Position numbers and translations under genes: made by a program. Below are positions 51,412 through 59,363 of a stretch of 64,000 nucleotides of DNA, piece after piece (position 1 is the stretch's first letter; the number at the start of each line of letters is the position of its first letter). The stretch covers positions 62,001-126,000 of the forward strand of contig JADLHZ010000108.1 of the NCBI GenBank assembly GCA_020848545.1, written 5' to 3'. The DNA comes from Deltaproteobacteria bacterium (GTDB taxonomy: Bacteria > Myxococcota > JADLHZ01). A model generated the notes under the pieces. The model had not been told where the DNA came from. It made no database searches and was given only the letters and a program-made list of their open reading frames with translations.

Positions 51412-52035
51412 GTGAGCCCAATTCTATTCGCCTTCGTGTTGGTGTCGGCGGAGCCGGCGAGCGCGCCTGCGGAGGGCGGCGACTCCGACATCGCCAGCGG
51501 CCTGCAGTCGGAGGGCGTGCAAAAAGCGAAGTACAGCGAGATCGAGCGCGGTTTTTCGCTGCGCTTGCCGATCGGCATGCTCGCGTACCTGACGCAAGTG
51601 CAAGCGGCGAACGGCAGCCCGCCCTTCAGCAAGCAGTACCTGCCCGGTCTGCTGATCGGCGCCGAGCTCGCCTACGACGTCTTGCCGATCCTCGACATCG
51701 GCGGCTTCTTCTACTTCTCGAACGCGCAGGGCACCGGCACCGGCGTCATCCGCGACATGAACACGATCATGGGCGGCCTGATGGTGCACCTCTCGTTCTT
51801 CCACACCGACCGGGTCTATCTCGGCGCCAAGGTCGGCGTCGGCTACGGCATGCAGGACACGAACGTCGAGCGCTTGCAGCACGGGCTCGGCATCATCGGC
51901 GGCCTCACGCTCGAATACTACACGCGGATTCGTCACTTCTCGGTGGCGATCGACGCCGGCGTGCTCGCGTGGCTCGTGCCGATTCCGATCTCGGTGGCGC
52001 TCGCCGTGATCCCGGCGGTCCGCTACACCTTCTGA
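51412..52035 (+). CDS. Small outer-membrane barrel, GltH/CglE-like
   Basis: 207 residues from a GTG directly following the gltG stop (0 bp). Signal peptide to about residue 19. Amphipathic strands alternate from about 45, with LLIGAELAYDVLPILDIGGFFYFS and a final VRYTF, a C-terminal aromatic typical of barrels. As the gene after GltG it corresponds to gltH (cglE) of M. xanthus. It ends the glt-like row; no gltI or gltJ follows. Confidence 0.68.
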   Translation: MSPILFAFVLVSAEPASAPAEGGDSDIASGLQSEGVQKAKYSEIERGFSLRLPIGMLAYLTQVQAANGSPPFSKQYLPGLLIGAELAYDVLPILDIGGFFYFSNAQGTGTGVIRDMNTIMGGLMVHLSFFHTDRVYLGAKVGVGYGMQDTNVERLQHGLGIIGGLTLEYYTRIRHFSVAIDAGVLAWLVPIPISVALAVIPAVRYTF

Positions 52036-52036
52036 T

Positions 52037-52522
52037 TTACTTCTTCCGCTGAAACAAGATCGCGAGCCGCGCGATCTCGCCATCGCTGATGAAGATGCGC
52101 AGCGTGTCGCCGTCGACGCTGAGCTCCAGCGTTTGCTTCTTCGCCACACAGCCTTCGACGTTGCCGAGCGGAAAGCACAGCAAGGTGCCGCCGGCGGCGG
52201 CGTTTTTCTCGTCGATCCGCGCCGGCTCTCCGCCGAGCGGCGCCAGCACGATCGACTGGATCTCGAGCGTCATCTTCTCCGGCACCGTGCGCGCGTCGAT
52301 CGCGTACCGGGCTTTGACGACCAGCGTGCCGAGCGTCACTTCGGACTCCGTGCTCAGGGTGGCCTCGATACGCGCGTCGGTTCCGGTGAATGAGAGCTGC
52401 GATGCCGCGACGAAGGTCAGAGTGGTGCTGAGCGCAATCGGGAGCGCGTTGCCGGCCCAACTTCCGACGATCGGATGCGGAGCGCAGGCGGCTAGCAAAA
52501 GAGCGAAGGCGACGCGAAGCAC
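52037..52522 (-). CDS. Small lipoprotein, unknown
   Basis: 161 residues from GTG: signal peptide MLRVAFALLLAAC with lipobox Leu-Ala-Ala-Cys. The mature part is beta-rich (IVGSWAGNALP... FTGTDARIEATLS), reminiscent of lipocalin-like or DUF-type lipoproteins, without a clear family. It faces the preceding barrel gene tail-to-tail with 1 bp between stops. Confidence 0.7.
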   Translation of the reverse strand: MLRVAFALLLAACAPHPIVGSWAGNALPIALSTTLTFVAASQLSFTGTDARIEATLSTESEVTLGTLVVKARYAIDARTVPEKMTLEIQSIVLAPLGGEPARIDEKNAAAGGTLLCFPLGNVEGCVAKKQTLELSVDGDTLRIFISDGEIARLAILFQRKK

Positions 52523-52609
52523 CTATGAATTGTGACATCATCGACGTTCGCTCGCATCTTTAGGAAACCGCTAAGCACCCGCGCGCGATAACGAACATGA
52601 GGTGTGCGG

Positions 52610-54145
52610 GTGCGATTGGTCTCTCTGCTTATCGTCGTGTCTTCTTTGCTCGTCGGCCGTACCGTTGAGGCCGTCACGCGCTGCGTGAAGTGGAACAACG
52701 CTGCGTGTACGACCGCGGACTGGGCGAACACCCAGAACCGGCAGGTCTTGGTCTTCGCCACCGGCTACTCGGCAGAGGAAGAAGCCACATTCTGGAGTGA
52801 CTTCAACGGCGTGGTCACCCAGATGACGGGCACGGCGGGGCAGAACGTCTACTCACGGCAGCAGAAGGAGCGCTGGCTGTTCTTCGGCGAGTTCAGGCCG
52901 AGCTCCACGCTCGCGAGCAGGACTGCCCTGTTCGGCGCCGAAGTCATCGCGCATCCGTCGCGCGGCGAGATGCTCGTCATGAAGAGCGACGACGTCTACG
53001 CGCGCGTCGATCAACTGCGTAGCTCCGGCTTCCCCTACCTGCGCCCGTTCACGGCGAGCGTCATCTTCAACACCTTCCGCGGCACCGCGAACGCGTCGCC
53101 GCCTTCGTTCATCGGCAAGCCCTATGGCACCGCCAAGTTCAACCGCGGCGACGCCCAGTCGAGCTGGGTGGCGACGCACGAGATCGGCCACTCGGGGATG
53201 AACTTCCTCGACGAGTACACCGAGTGGGGCATGGAAGACCTGAGCATCCGCTCGATCGACGTATTGACGCCGCTCTTGCTCTTGAACGCGAGCTGGCGCG
53301 GCGTGTTCGATGCGCTCGGCTCGTTGACGACGGTCTACGACATCGACCTCAGCGAGATCCTCGCGGCCGATGGCAACGACAACATCGCGCTCTCGCCGTT
53401 CCCGTCGACGGTTCAGCCGTCCACCCCTGAAGTGTACTTGTACGAAGGCGGCATGATGTTCGGCCGCGGCACCTGGCACATGAAGGGCAAGAGCCTGATG
53501 AACGGCTTCGGCAACTTGCGCGGGCCGGACGACTCGATCTCCAACACGCACACGCCGGCGCAGCAGCGCGTGATCAACACGATGTACAGCGGCGTCCCCG
53601 GCCGGCCGAACAACCGCCTGCGCAACGCGGGTCCGATCGACGGCTGGCCCCTCGCGTTCGGCTCGAAGACGCGCGTGATGCTCTTCGACTCGGACAAGCA
53701 CCACCACTTTCAAGGGACCAAGAAGTACACGGTGCAGGTCGGCTGGTACGAGCGGCAGTGGAAGACGTGCTGGGCCGCGTTCATTCCCTACCCGTGCAGC
53801 ACCGACGTCTGGAAGACGGCCGAGCGCACCGTGACCCCCGAGCGGCGCACGGTCAACTTCAAGATCTCGTTCGCGTATGGCCTGCTCACGCTCACGCAAG
53901 ACCTCGTCTGCAAGTTGGGCATCCGCGAAGTGAACGTGGGCGGGTCGCCCTTCCAGCTGTGCTCGACCGACCTGTCGACGATCAGCACCTCGCTCTTGCC
54001 GGCCATCGAATTCCAGATGCCGTACCAGGACGTCGACGTGCCGGCGTCGCAGTGGATGACGACGTATCACTGGCGCTTCAAGACGAACAACGGCGCGATG
54101 GACTCCGGATACACCGGGTGGTCGCGCTTCTTCCGTTCGTTCTGA
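52610..54145 (+). CDS. Secreted M64-like zinc metallopeptidase
   Basis: 511 residues. The zinc site HEIGHSGMNFLDEY at about 190-203 has the HExxH-x6-DEY spacing of family M64 (IgA peptidase) as I recall it. A signal peptide (about 1-20) precedes it, so the enzyme is exported. A Thr/aromatic-rich C-terminal half follows with cysteines that could pair. A GAGGTG site at 52599-52604 supports the GTG at 52610 over the one at 52604. Substrate unknown; predatory protein degradation is a possibility. Confidence 0.78.
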   Translation: MRLVSLLIVVSSLLVGRTVEAVTRCVKWNNAACTTADWANTQNRQVLVFATGYSAEEEATFWSDFNGVVTQMTGTAGQNVYSRQQKERWLFFGEFRPSSTLASRTALFGAEVIAHPSRGEMLVMKSDDVYARVDQLRSSGFPYLRPFTASVIFNTFRGTANASPPSFIGKPYGTAKFNRGDAQSSWVATHEIGHSGMNFLDEYTEWGMEDLSIRSIDVLTPLLLLNASWRGVFDALGSLTTVYDIDLSEILAADGNDNIALSPFPSTVQPSTPEVYLYEGGMMFGRGTWHMKGKSLMNGFGNLRGPDDSISNTHTPAQQRVINTMYSGVPGRPNNRLRNAGPIDGWPLAFGSKTRVMLFDSDKHHHFQGTKKYTVQVGWYERQWKTCWAAFIPYPCSTDVWKTAERTVTPERRTVNFKISFAYGLLTLTQDLVCKLGIREVNVGGSPFQLCSTDLSTISTSLLPAIEFQMPYQDVDVPASQWMTTYHWRFKTNNGAMDSGYTGWSRFFRSF

Positions 54146-54165
54146 GAATCAGCTAACGCGGCCGC

Positions 54166-55146
54166 GTGCACGGCCTCCTCCTGATCCTAGCGATCGCAGC
54201 CGATCGCCCGAAGACCACCGCGGCGATGGCGCTGACGGCGAAGGGCGTCGACGCGACGACCGCGAGCGCGTTCGACGAGCTCGTCGTGCAGGCGCTCGGC
54301 GACGCCGACATCGGCAAGGTGATCGCGCCGTCGGACATCCGCGCGCTGCTCGACCTGTCCGAGTCGCAGCGCCTCGCCGGCTGCGACACCACGAAGTGCA
54401 TCGCCGAGATCTCGGCCGCGCTCGGCGTGCAGTACATCGTCAGCGGGTCGCTCGTGAAAGTGGGCGCCGACCTCCTGCTCTCGCTCGCGCGCATCGACAC
54501 GCGGACCAGCGAAGTGCTCGCGCGCGCGCAGCGGCGAGTCGCGCCGGGCGGCGACTACGCGACCGCGGTGGCTGAAGCGGTGGGCGATCTCGTCGGCAAG
54601 AAGCTCGAGGCTGTGCGCACCGTCGGCCCGGCGAGCGCGCCGAGGGTCGAGGCACCGCCGCGCGTCGTGCCGCCTGCGATCGTACGCACGAACGTGCCTC
54701 CGCCGGTCGCGCTGACGCCGGAGCAGCGCGACCAGCTCGAGGCGCAGCAGAGGGAACGCCAGGCCAAAGGCAACGCGCGCCGTGCCGAGCAAACGCGTTC
54801 GCAGTACATTTCCGGAACGGTGCTCGGCGTGAGCGGCGTCGCGCTCGCCCTCACCGGTGCGCTCTTGATCGCCCTGCGACCCACGTTTCAGAGCATCAGC
54901 GGGCGTGAGTATGCGGCGCTCGGAGACGCGCGGACGCCGGCGCAGGTGGCTGCGGCCGAGCAGGCCCTCGCCAGCGCGATCTTCGCCAACAAGACGAACC
55001 CGCTGTCGGGGTCGGTCTTGATCGGCATCGGCTCGGCGTTCGCGCTGACCAGCGTGATCCTCTTCGCCTCGGCGCCGCGGGTGAAGCCGACGCTCAGCGT
55101 GACAACCAACGGCGCGGCGCTTGGCCTCGAAGGTGCGCTGTGGTGA
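54166..55146 (+). CDS. Exported protein with TolB-N/CsgG-like domain
   Basis: 326 residues from GTG. Short hydrophobic N-terminus, then a domain with ADIGKVIAPSDIRALLDLSESQRLAGC and ALGVQYIVSGSLVKVG (about 45-105), the pattern of periplasmic TolB-N-like or CsgG-like proteins. A basic Arg/Gln helix (185-210) leads to two hydrophobic helices (about 222-240, 285-305). Function unknown. It overlaps the next gene by 7 bp. Confidence 0.65.
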   Translation: MHGLLLILAIAADRPKTTAAMALTAKGVDATTASAFDELVVQALGDADIGKVIAPSDIRALLDLSESQRLAGCDTTKCIAEISAALGVQYIVSGSLVKVGADLLLSLARIDTRTSEVLARAQRRVAPGGDYATAVAEAVGDLVGKKLEAVRTVGPASAPRVEAPPRVVPPAIVRTNVPPPVALTPEQRDQLEAQQRERQAKGNARRAEQTRSQYISGTVLGVSGVALALTGALLIALRPTFQSISGREYAALGDARTPAQVAAAEQALASAIFANKTNPLSGSVLIGIGSAFALTSVILFASAPRVKPTLSVTTNGAALGLEGALW

Positions 55147-56048
55147 TCCGCGCGCTCGCGGCCTCGCTCGTCCTTTTCACGAGCTGCGGGCCGAACGTTC
55201 CGGACTTCGCGTTCCCGCGCTACAAGAGCCTCGGCGCTGCCTTCAATTTCTTGTGCGGGCTGAAGGACGACGGCAACGTCGAGTGCCTGGATCCGATCGA
55301 TGGCGAGGGGAAGCTCTTCTACACGCTGAAGGGCTCGGAGCTCGTCGCGCTGCCGCGGCAGGGGTCGGCGCAGAGTTGCGCCGTGACCGATCGCACCGAG
55401 ATCCGCTGCTGGTCGGTGCGAGACTACGCCGGGTCGCGCGATCTCGACGGGCTCGATCCGCCGCGGGGATCCTTCAGCATGGTCAGCTCCGATTCTTTGA
55501 CCGGCGCTATCTGCGGCGTGCGCGCGACGAGCGGCGCCATTCTGTGCGCGGCCAAAGACGAGGTCAGCGCCATCGCCGACAACGCGCCGTCGGGCCAGTA
55601 CAAGACCGTCGCCGTCGGCGATTTGGAAGCGTGCGGGCTGTCGACCGCGGGCGAGATTCGCTGTTGGGGCAAGGACGTGTCCCTCGCGAGTTGGCCCGGG
55701 ATTTACGATGATTTGCGCTGCATCAACGGCGTCTGCGCGGGGAGCATCGGCGGAACCACGCTCTCGTCGCCCACCTTCGGCAACATCGATTTTCGCCCGT
55801 TCATCGACTTCGCCTACTTTCGCAAGTTCCTCTGCGTGCTCGCCGTCGACGGCGCTGTCGAGTGCAAGTACTCGACCGGAGCCACGGTCATGGAGATCCC
55901 GAGCACGCCCCTCGTCACGATCACGATCGAAGAATCGCCGACGCACGATCCGACGTGGATCTGCGGCGACACCGCGGCGAAGGTGCCGGTGTGCTACGCC
56001 CTGCCGTCGGGGAAGCGTCTGACTTTGAGCCGCGCCGAGCACGAATAG
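55140..56048 (+). CDS. Lipoprotein with RCC1-like repeats
   Basis: 302 residues. Signal peptide with Phe-Thr-Ser-Cys lipobox near residue 16. Several segments of the type CGL-x-DDG-x-VEC and CGLSTAGEIRCWG recur with regular cysteines, the fold pattern of RCC1-type beta-propellers in Myxococcota. The first two codons are both GTG. Overlap with the upstream gene suggests co-translation. A binding function outside the inner membrane is likely. Confidence 0.7.
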   Translation: MVIRALAASLVLFTSCGPNVPDFAFPRYKSLGAAFNFLCGLKDDGNVECLDPIDGEGKLFYTLKGSELVALPRQGSAQSCAVTDRTEIRCWSVRDYAGSRDLDGLDPPRGSFSMVSSDSLTGAICGVRATSGAILCAAKDEVSAIADNAPSGQYKTVAVGDLEACGLSTAGEIRCWGKDVSLASWPGIYDDLRCINGVCAGSIGGTTLSSPTFGNIDFRPFIDFAYFRKFLCVLAVDGAVECKYSTGATVMEIPSTPLVTITIEESPTHDPTWICGDTAAKVPVCYALPSGKRLTLSRAEHE

Positions 56049-56089
56049 CGCCACGCGAGATGAGAAAAGAGCGCAGCGAGGTTTCTCAT

Positions 56090-56947
56090 TTAACCGATCG
56101 CCGCCTCGAAGAACGCCTTGATCGCGCGATCCTTGCGCCGATCGGCTAGGCAGACGGCGTGCTCTTCGGTGAAGAGCGCCGCCTCGTGGATCTCGACGGC
56201 CGTGACGCGCTCATCGGCGCCGAGCTCCGGCAGCGACACGACGCCGAAGCCGAGCCCCGCGGCCACCGCCTCCCGCACGGCCTCGCGGCTCTCGATCTCG
56301 AGGACGGCCTTTGGCTGCACGCCGCGCCGCTTCGTCCACGCATCGAAGGCCTGTCGTGTCGCCGAACCTGGCTCGCGCATCACCATCGGCGCTTGGTGAA
56401 GCTCCTCGGGCCGCACGCGCCGCGCCTTGGCCCAAGGATGCCGGCGCGCGACGAAGGCGACGATCGGGTGCTTGGCGATGCGCCGCGCGTAGAGCCGCTC
56501 GTCGTCGCTCGACTGCGCGAGAATCGCCACGTCGCTGGCCACATCGAGGAGGCGCTGCTCGGCGATCGCGCTGTTGCCCACGGTGACTGTGAGCGCGAGG
56601 CCGGGGTGCGTCGCACGCAAGCGCACGATCACCGGCACCACGTGATACGGGCCGTCCGCGGCGATCCGGAGCGCGCCGGTCTGAAGTCCGCCGGCAGCGG
56701 CGAGCAACGCGTCGGCGTCGTCGGCGACCGAATTCAAGCGACGCGCGAGGCGCAAGAGATCCTCCGCAAGCGGCGTGACGACCACGCGGCGGCCTTGACG
56801 CAGGAAGAGCGTGACACCGTAGTGTGCCTCCAGGGCACGCACCTGATGCGTGAGCGCCGGCTGCGTGACGCCGATCGCCCGGGCCGCCGCCGAGAACCCG
56901 CCGTGGGTGGCCACCGCGGCGAACGCTCGAAGTTGCGCGAAGTTCAT
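56090..56947 (-). CDS. LysR-type regulator of phosphonate genes
   Basis: 285 residues. The N-terminal helix-turn-helix is AFAAVATHGGFSAAARAIGVTQPALTHQVRALE (about 8-40), followed by the periplasmic-binding-protein-like sensor. It is divergent from the phosphonate fusion gene; between them lie perfect 11-bp inverted repeats, one of which abuts this gene's ATG. The likely inducer is 2-aminoethylphosphonate or an intermediate. An upstream ATG at 57022 lies inside the divergent gene and was rejected. Confidence 0.9.
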   Translation of the reverse strand: MNFAQLRAFAAVATHGGFSAAARAIGVTQPALTHQVRALEAHYGVTLFLRQGRRVVVTPLAEDLLRLARRLNSVADDADALLAAAGGLQTGALRIAADGPYHVVPVIVRLRATHPGLALTVTVGNSAIAEQRLLDVASDVAILAQSSDDERLYARRIAKHPIVAFVARRHPWAKARRVRPEELHQAPMVMREPGSATRQAFDAWTKRRGVQPKAVLEIESREAVREAVAAGLGFGVVSLPELGADERVTAVEIHEAALFTEEHAVCLADRRKDRAIKAFFEAAIG

Positions 56948-56994
56948 ATGAATACAATTTATATGTCGATTAACTTCGTCGCTATTGTATTCAT
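56948..56994. promoter_or_regulatory. Divergent operator: 11-bp perfect inverted repeat
   Basis: Arms ATGAATACAAT (56948-56958) and ATTGTATTCAT (56984-56994) are exact reverse complements separated by 25 bp. The spacer is AT-rich against a GC-rich background, as expected for promoters. It probably binds the LysR dimer pair. Confidence 0.75.
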
Positions 56995-57020
56995 GGGCGC
57001 ACACCTGCATCCTCGCCCCC

Positions 57021-59363
57021 ATGCCCTACCTTCTCACGCCAGGCCCGCTGACGACCGCCGCCGCGACCAAAGACGCCATGCAAGTGGACTACGGATCGCG
57101 CGACCACACCTTCATCGGCTTCACCAAGCGCGTGCGTGAGCGCTTGCTCTGGCTGTGCGCGGGTGAACGGACGCACACCGCGGTCATGCTGCAAGGCTCG
57201 GGCACCTACGCCGTCGAGGCCGCGTTCGGAACGCTCGTGCCGAAGGACGGCAAGGTGGCCGTGCTCGTCAACGGCGCCTACGGCAAGCGCATGGTCGAGA
57301 TCGTCAAGGTGCTCGGCCGCGCGCACGTGACCCAGGAGACCGCTGAGGACGTGCCGGTCGATCCCGCTGCGTTGGATCGTCTGCTCGCGGACGACCAAGC
57401 GATCACCGACGTCGCCGTCGTCTACACCGAGACGACGACCGGCATTCGGAATCCTTTGGAGGCGATCGCGGCGGTGACGGCGCGCCACGGCCGCCGCTTG
57501 ATCGTCGACGCGATGAGCTGCTTCGGCGCGCTGCCGATCGATCTGCGCACGCTGCCGATCGACGCGCTGTGTGCGTCGTCGAACAAGTGCCTAGAAGGCG
57601 TGCCCGGCATCGGCTTCGTCATCGTGCGGACCGAGTGGCTGAACGCTTGCGCCGGCCGCTCGCACTCTTTGGCGTTGGACCTCCACGCGCAGTCGCAGGG
57701 CTTCGACAAGAACGGCCAATGGCGCTTCACGCCGCCGACGCATGTGCTCGCGGCGTTCGACAAGGCGCTCGATCTGCACGCCGTCGAGGGCGGCGTCGAA
57801 GGGCGCGGCGCCAGGTATCTGGCGAACCAACGCGTGCTCGTCGACGGCATGCGCGCGATGGGTTTTCGGACGCTGCTGCCGGATCATTTGATGTCGCCGA
57901 CGATCGTCACCTTTCACATGCCGCAGGATCCCAAGTTCGTCTTTCAGACGTTCTACGATCGCCTGCGCGAGAAGGGCTTCGTCATTTATCCCGGGAAGCT
58001 GACGGCGGCGGACAGCTTTCGGATCGGGTGCATTGGCGATCTGACGCCGGAGATCATGCGGGCGGCGCTCGGTGCGATCGATGAGACGGTGAAGGAGATG
58101 GGCGCGAAGATTTCCGGCGACGGCGACGGAAACGGCAACGGCGACGTGACCGTGAATGGACGCAGGTACGCCTGGCCGAAGAAGCCGACGGTGGTGATCT
58201 GCCTCGACGGCTGCGCGCCGGAGTACTTCGAGAAAGCCGTCGCCGCCGGCAAGATGCCGAACCTGGCGAAGATGGTCGAGCGCGGCACGAACGCGTCGGC
58301 GCGCTGCGTGATCCCGTCGTTCACGAATCCGAACAACATGTCGATCGTCACCGGCGCGCCGCCGAGCGTACACGGCATCAGCGGCAACTTCTTCATCGAT
58401 CCGCGCACCGGCGAGGAAGTCATGATGAACGATCCGAAGTTCTTGCGCGCGCCGACGCTCCTGGCGGCGTTCTCGGCGGCCGGCGCGAAGGTCGTTGCGA
58501 TCACGGCCAAAGACAAGCTGCGCAAGATGCTCGGGGAAGGGCTGAAGGGCGTCGCGTTCTCGGCGGAGAAGGCCGACAAGTGCACGCTCGCGGAGCATGG
58601 CATCACCGACGTGGTCGCGAAGGTGGGCATGCCCGTGCCGGACGTCTACAGCGCGGAGCTCAGCGAATTCGTGTTGAAAGCCGGCGTCGTCCTCTTGAAG
58701 AGCGACAAGCCCGACATCCTCTATCTCTCGACCACCGACTACGTGCAGCACAAGCACGCGCCGGGCACCGACGAAGCGAACGCGTTCTACGCGATGATCG
58801 ACAAGTACCTCGGCGAGCTCGATGCGCTCGGCGCCGTCATCGCGATCACCGCTGATCACGGAATGAACGCGAAGGCCGACGCTGCCGGCAAGCCGCGCGT
58901 GCTCTACTTGGGCGACTGGCTCGACGAGAAGCTCGGCAAGGACAAGGCGCGCGTCATCCTGCCGATCACCGATCCCTACGTCGTCCATCACGGCGCTCTC
59001 GGCAGCTTCGCGTGGATCCACTGGGGCCCGAGCGTGACCGCCGAGCAACGGCAAGCGCTGACGCAAGAGCTCGCGAAGGATCCGAACATGGAAGTCGTCC
59101 TCGATCGCACCGCCGCCGCGCGCCGCTTCGAGCTGCCGGCCGATCGCGTGGGCGACGTGTGCGTCATCACCAAGGCGAACGCCGTCGTCGGCACCGAAGC
59201 TGCGCGCCACGATCTGACGGGGCTCGACGCGCCGCTGCGCTCGCACGGTGGGCTCGGTGAAGAGCGCGTGCCGCTCGTCTTGAACGTGGCGCGCAAGACC
59301 GCGGGCCGCGATCTCAGAAACTTCGACGCGTTCGACCTCGCGCTCAATGGAGACAAGCAATGA
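57021..59363 (+). CDS. PhnW-PhnA fusion: 2-AEP aminotransferase / phosphonoacetate hydrolase
   Basis: 780 residues in two catalytic parts. Residues 1-360 match 2-aminoethylphosphonate-pyruvate transaminase: LTPGPLT at the N-terminus and the PLP lysine in SSNKCLEGVPG (Lys189). Residues 388-780 match phosphonoacetate hydrolase of the alkaline phosphatase superfamily: CLDG metal Asp396, SFTNPNN nucleophile Thr435, STTDYVQHKH, TADHG and a late SHGG. They are joined by GDGDGNGNGDVTVNG (366-380), encoded by hexamers. The first and last steps of the PhnW-PhnY-PhnA route are thus on one chain; PhnY is supplied by the next, 4-nt-overlapping gene. Confidence 0.9.
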   Translation: MPYLLTPGPLTTAAATKDAMQVDYGSRDHTFIGFTKRVRERLLWLCAGERTHTAVMLQGSGTYAVEAAFGTLVPKDGKVAVLVNGAYGKRMVEIVKVLGRAHVTQETAEDVPVDPAALDRLLADDQAITDVAVVYTETTTGIRNPLEAIAAVTARHGRRLIVDAMSCFGALPIDLRTLPIDALCASSNKCLEGVPGIGFVIVRTEWLNACAGRSHSLALDLHAQSQGFDKNGQWRFTPPTHVLAAFDKALDLHAVEGGVEGRGARYLANQRVLVDGMRAMGFRTLLPDHLMSPTIVTFHMPQDPKFVFQTFYDRLREKGFVIYPGKLTAADSFRIGCIGDLTPEIMRAALGAIDETVKEMGAKISGDGDGNGNGDVTVNGRRYAWPKKPTVVICLDGCAPEYFEKAVAAGKMPNLAKMVERGTNASARCVIPSFTNPNNMSIVTGAPPSVHGISGNFFIDPRTGEEVMMNDPKFLRAPTLLAAFSAAGAKVVAITAKDKLRKMLGEGLKGVAFSAEKADKCTLAEHGITDVVAKVGMPVPDVYSAELSEFVLKAGVVLLKSDKPDILYLSTTDYVQHKHAPGTDEANAFYAMIDKYLGELDALGAVIAITADHGMNAKADAAGKPRVLYLGDWLDEKLGKDKARVILPITDPYVVHHGALGSFAWIHWGPSVTAEQRQALTQELAKDPNMEVVLDRTAAARRFELPADRVGDVCVITKANAVVGTEAARHDLTGLDAPLRSHGGLGEERVPLVLNVARKTAGRDLRNFDAFDLALNGDKQ
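58116..58160. repeat. Translated hexamer array at the fusion junction
   Basis: GGCGAC, GGCGAC, GGAAAC, GGCAAC, GGCGAC, then GTGACC and GTGAAT. The units resemble those in the window's intergenic hexamer tracts. They encode the Gly/Asp/Asn linker between the transaminase and hydrolase domains. Confidence 0.8.
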
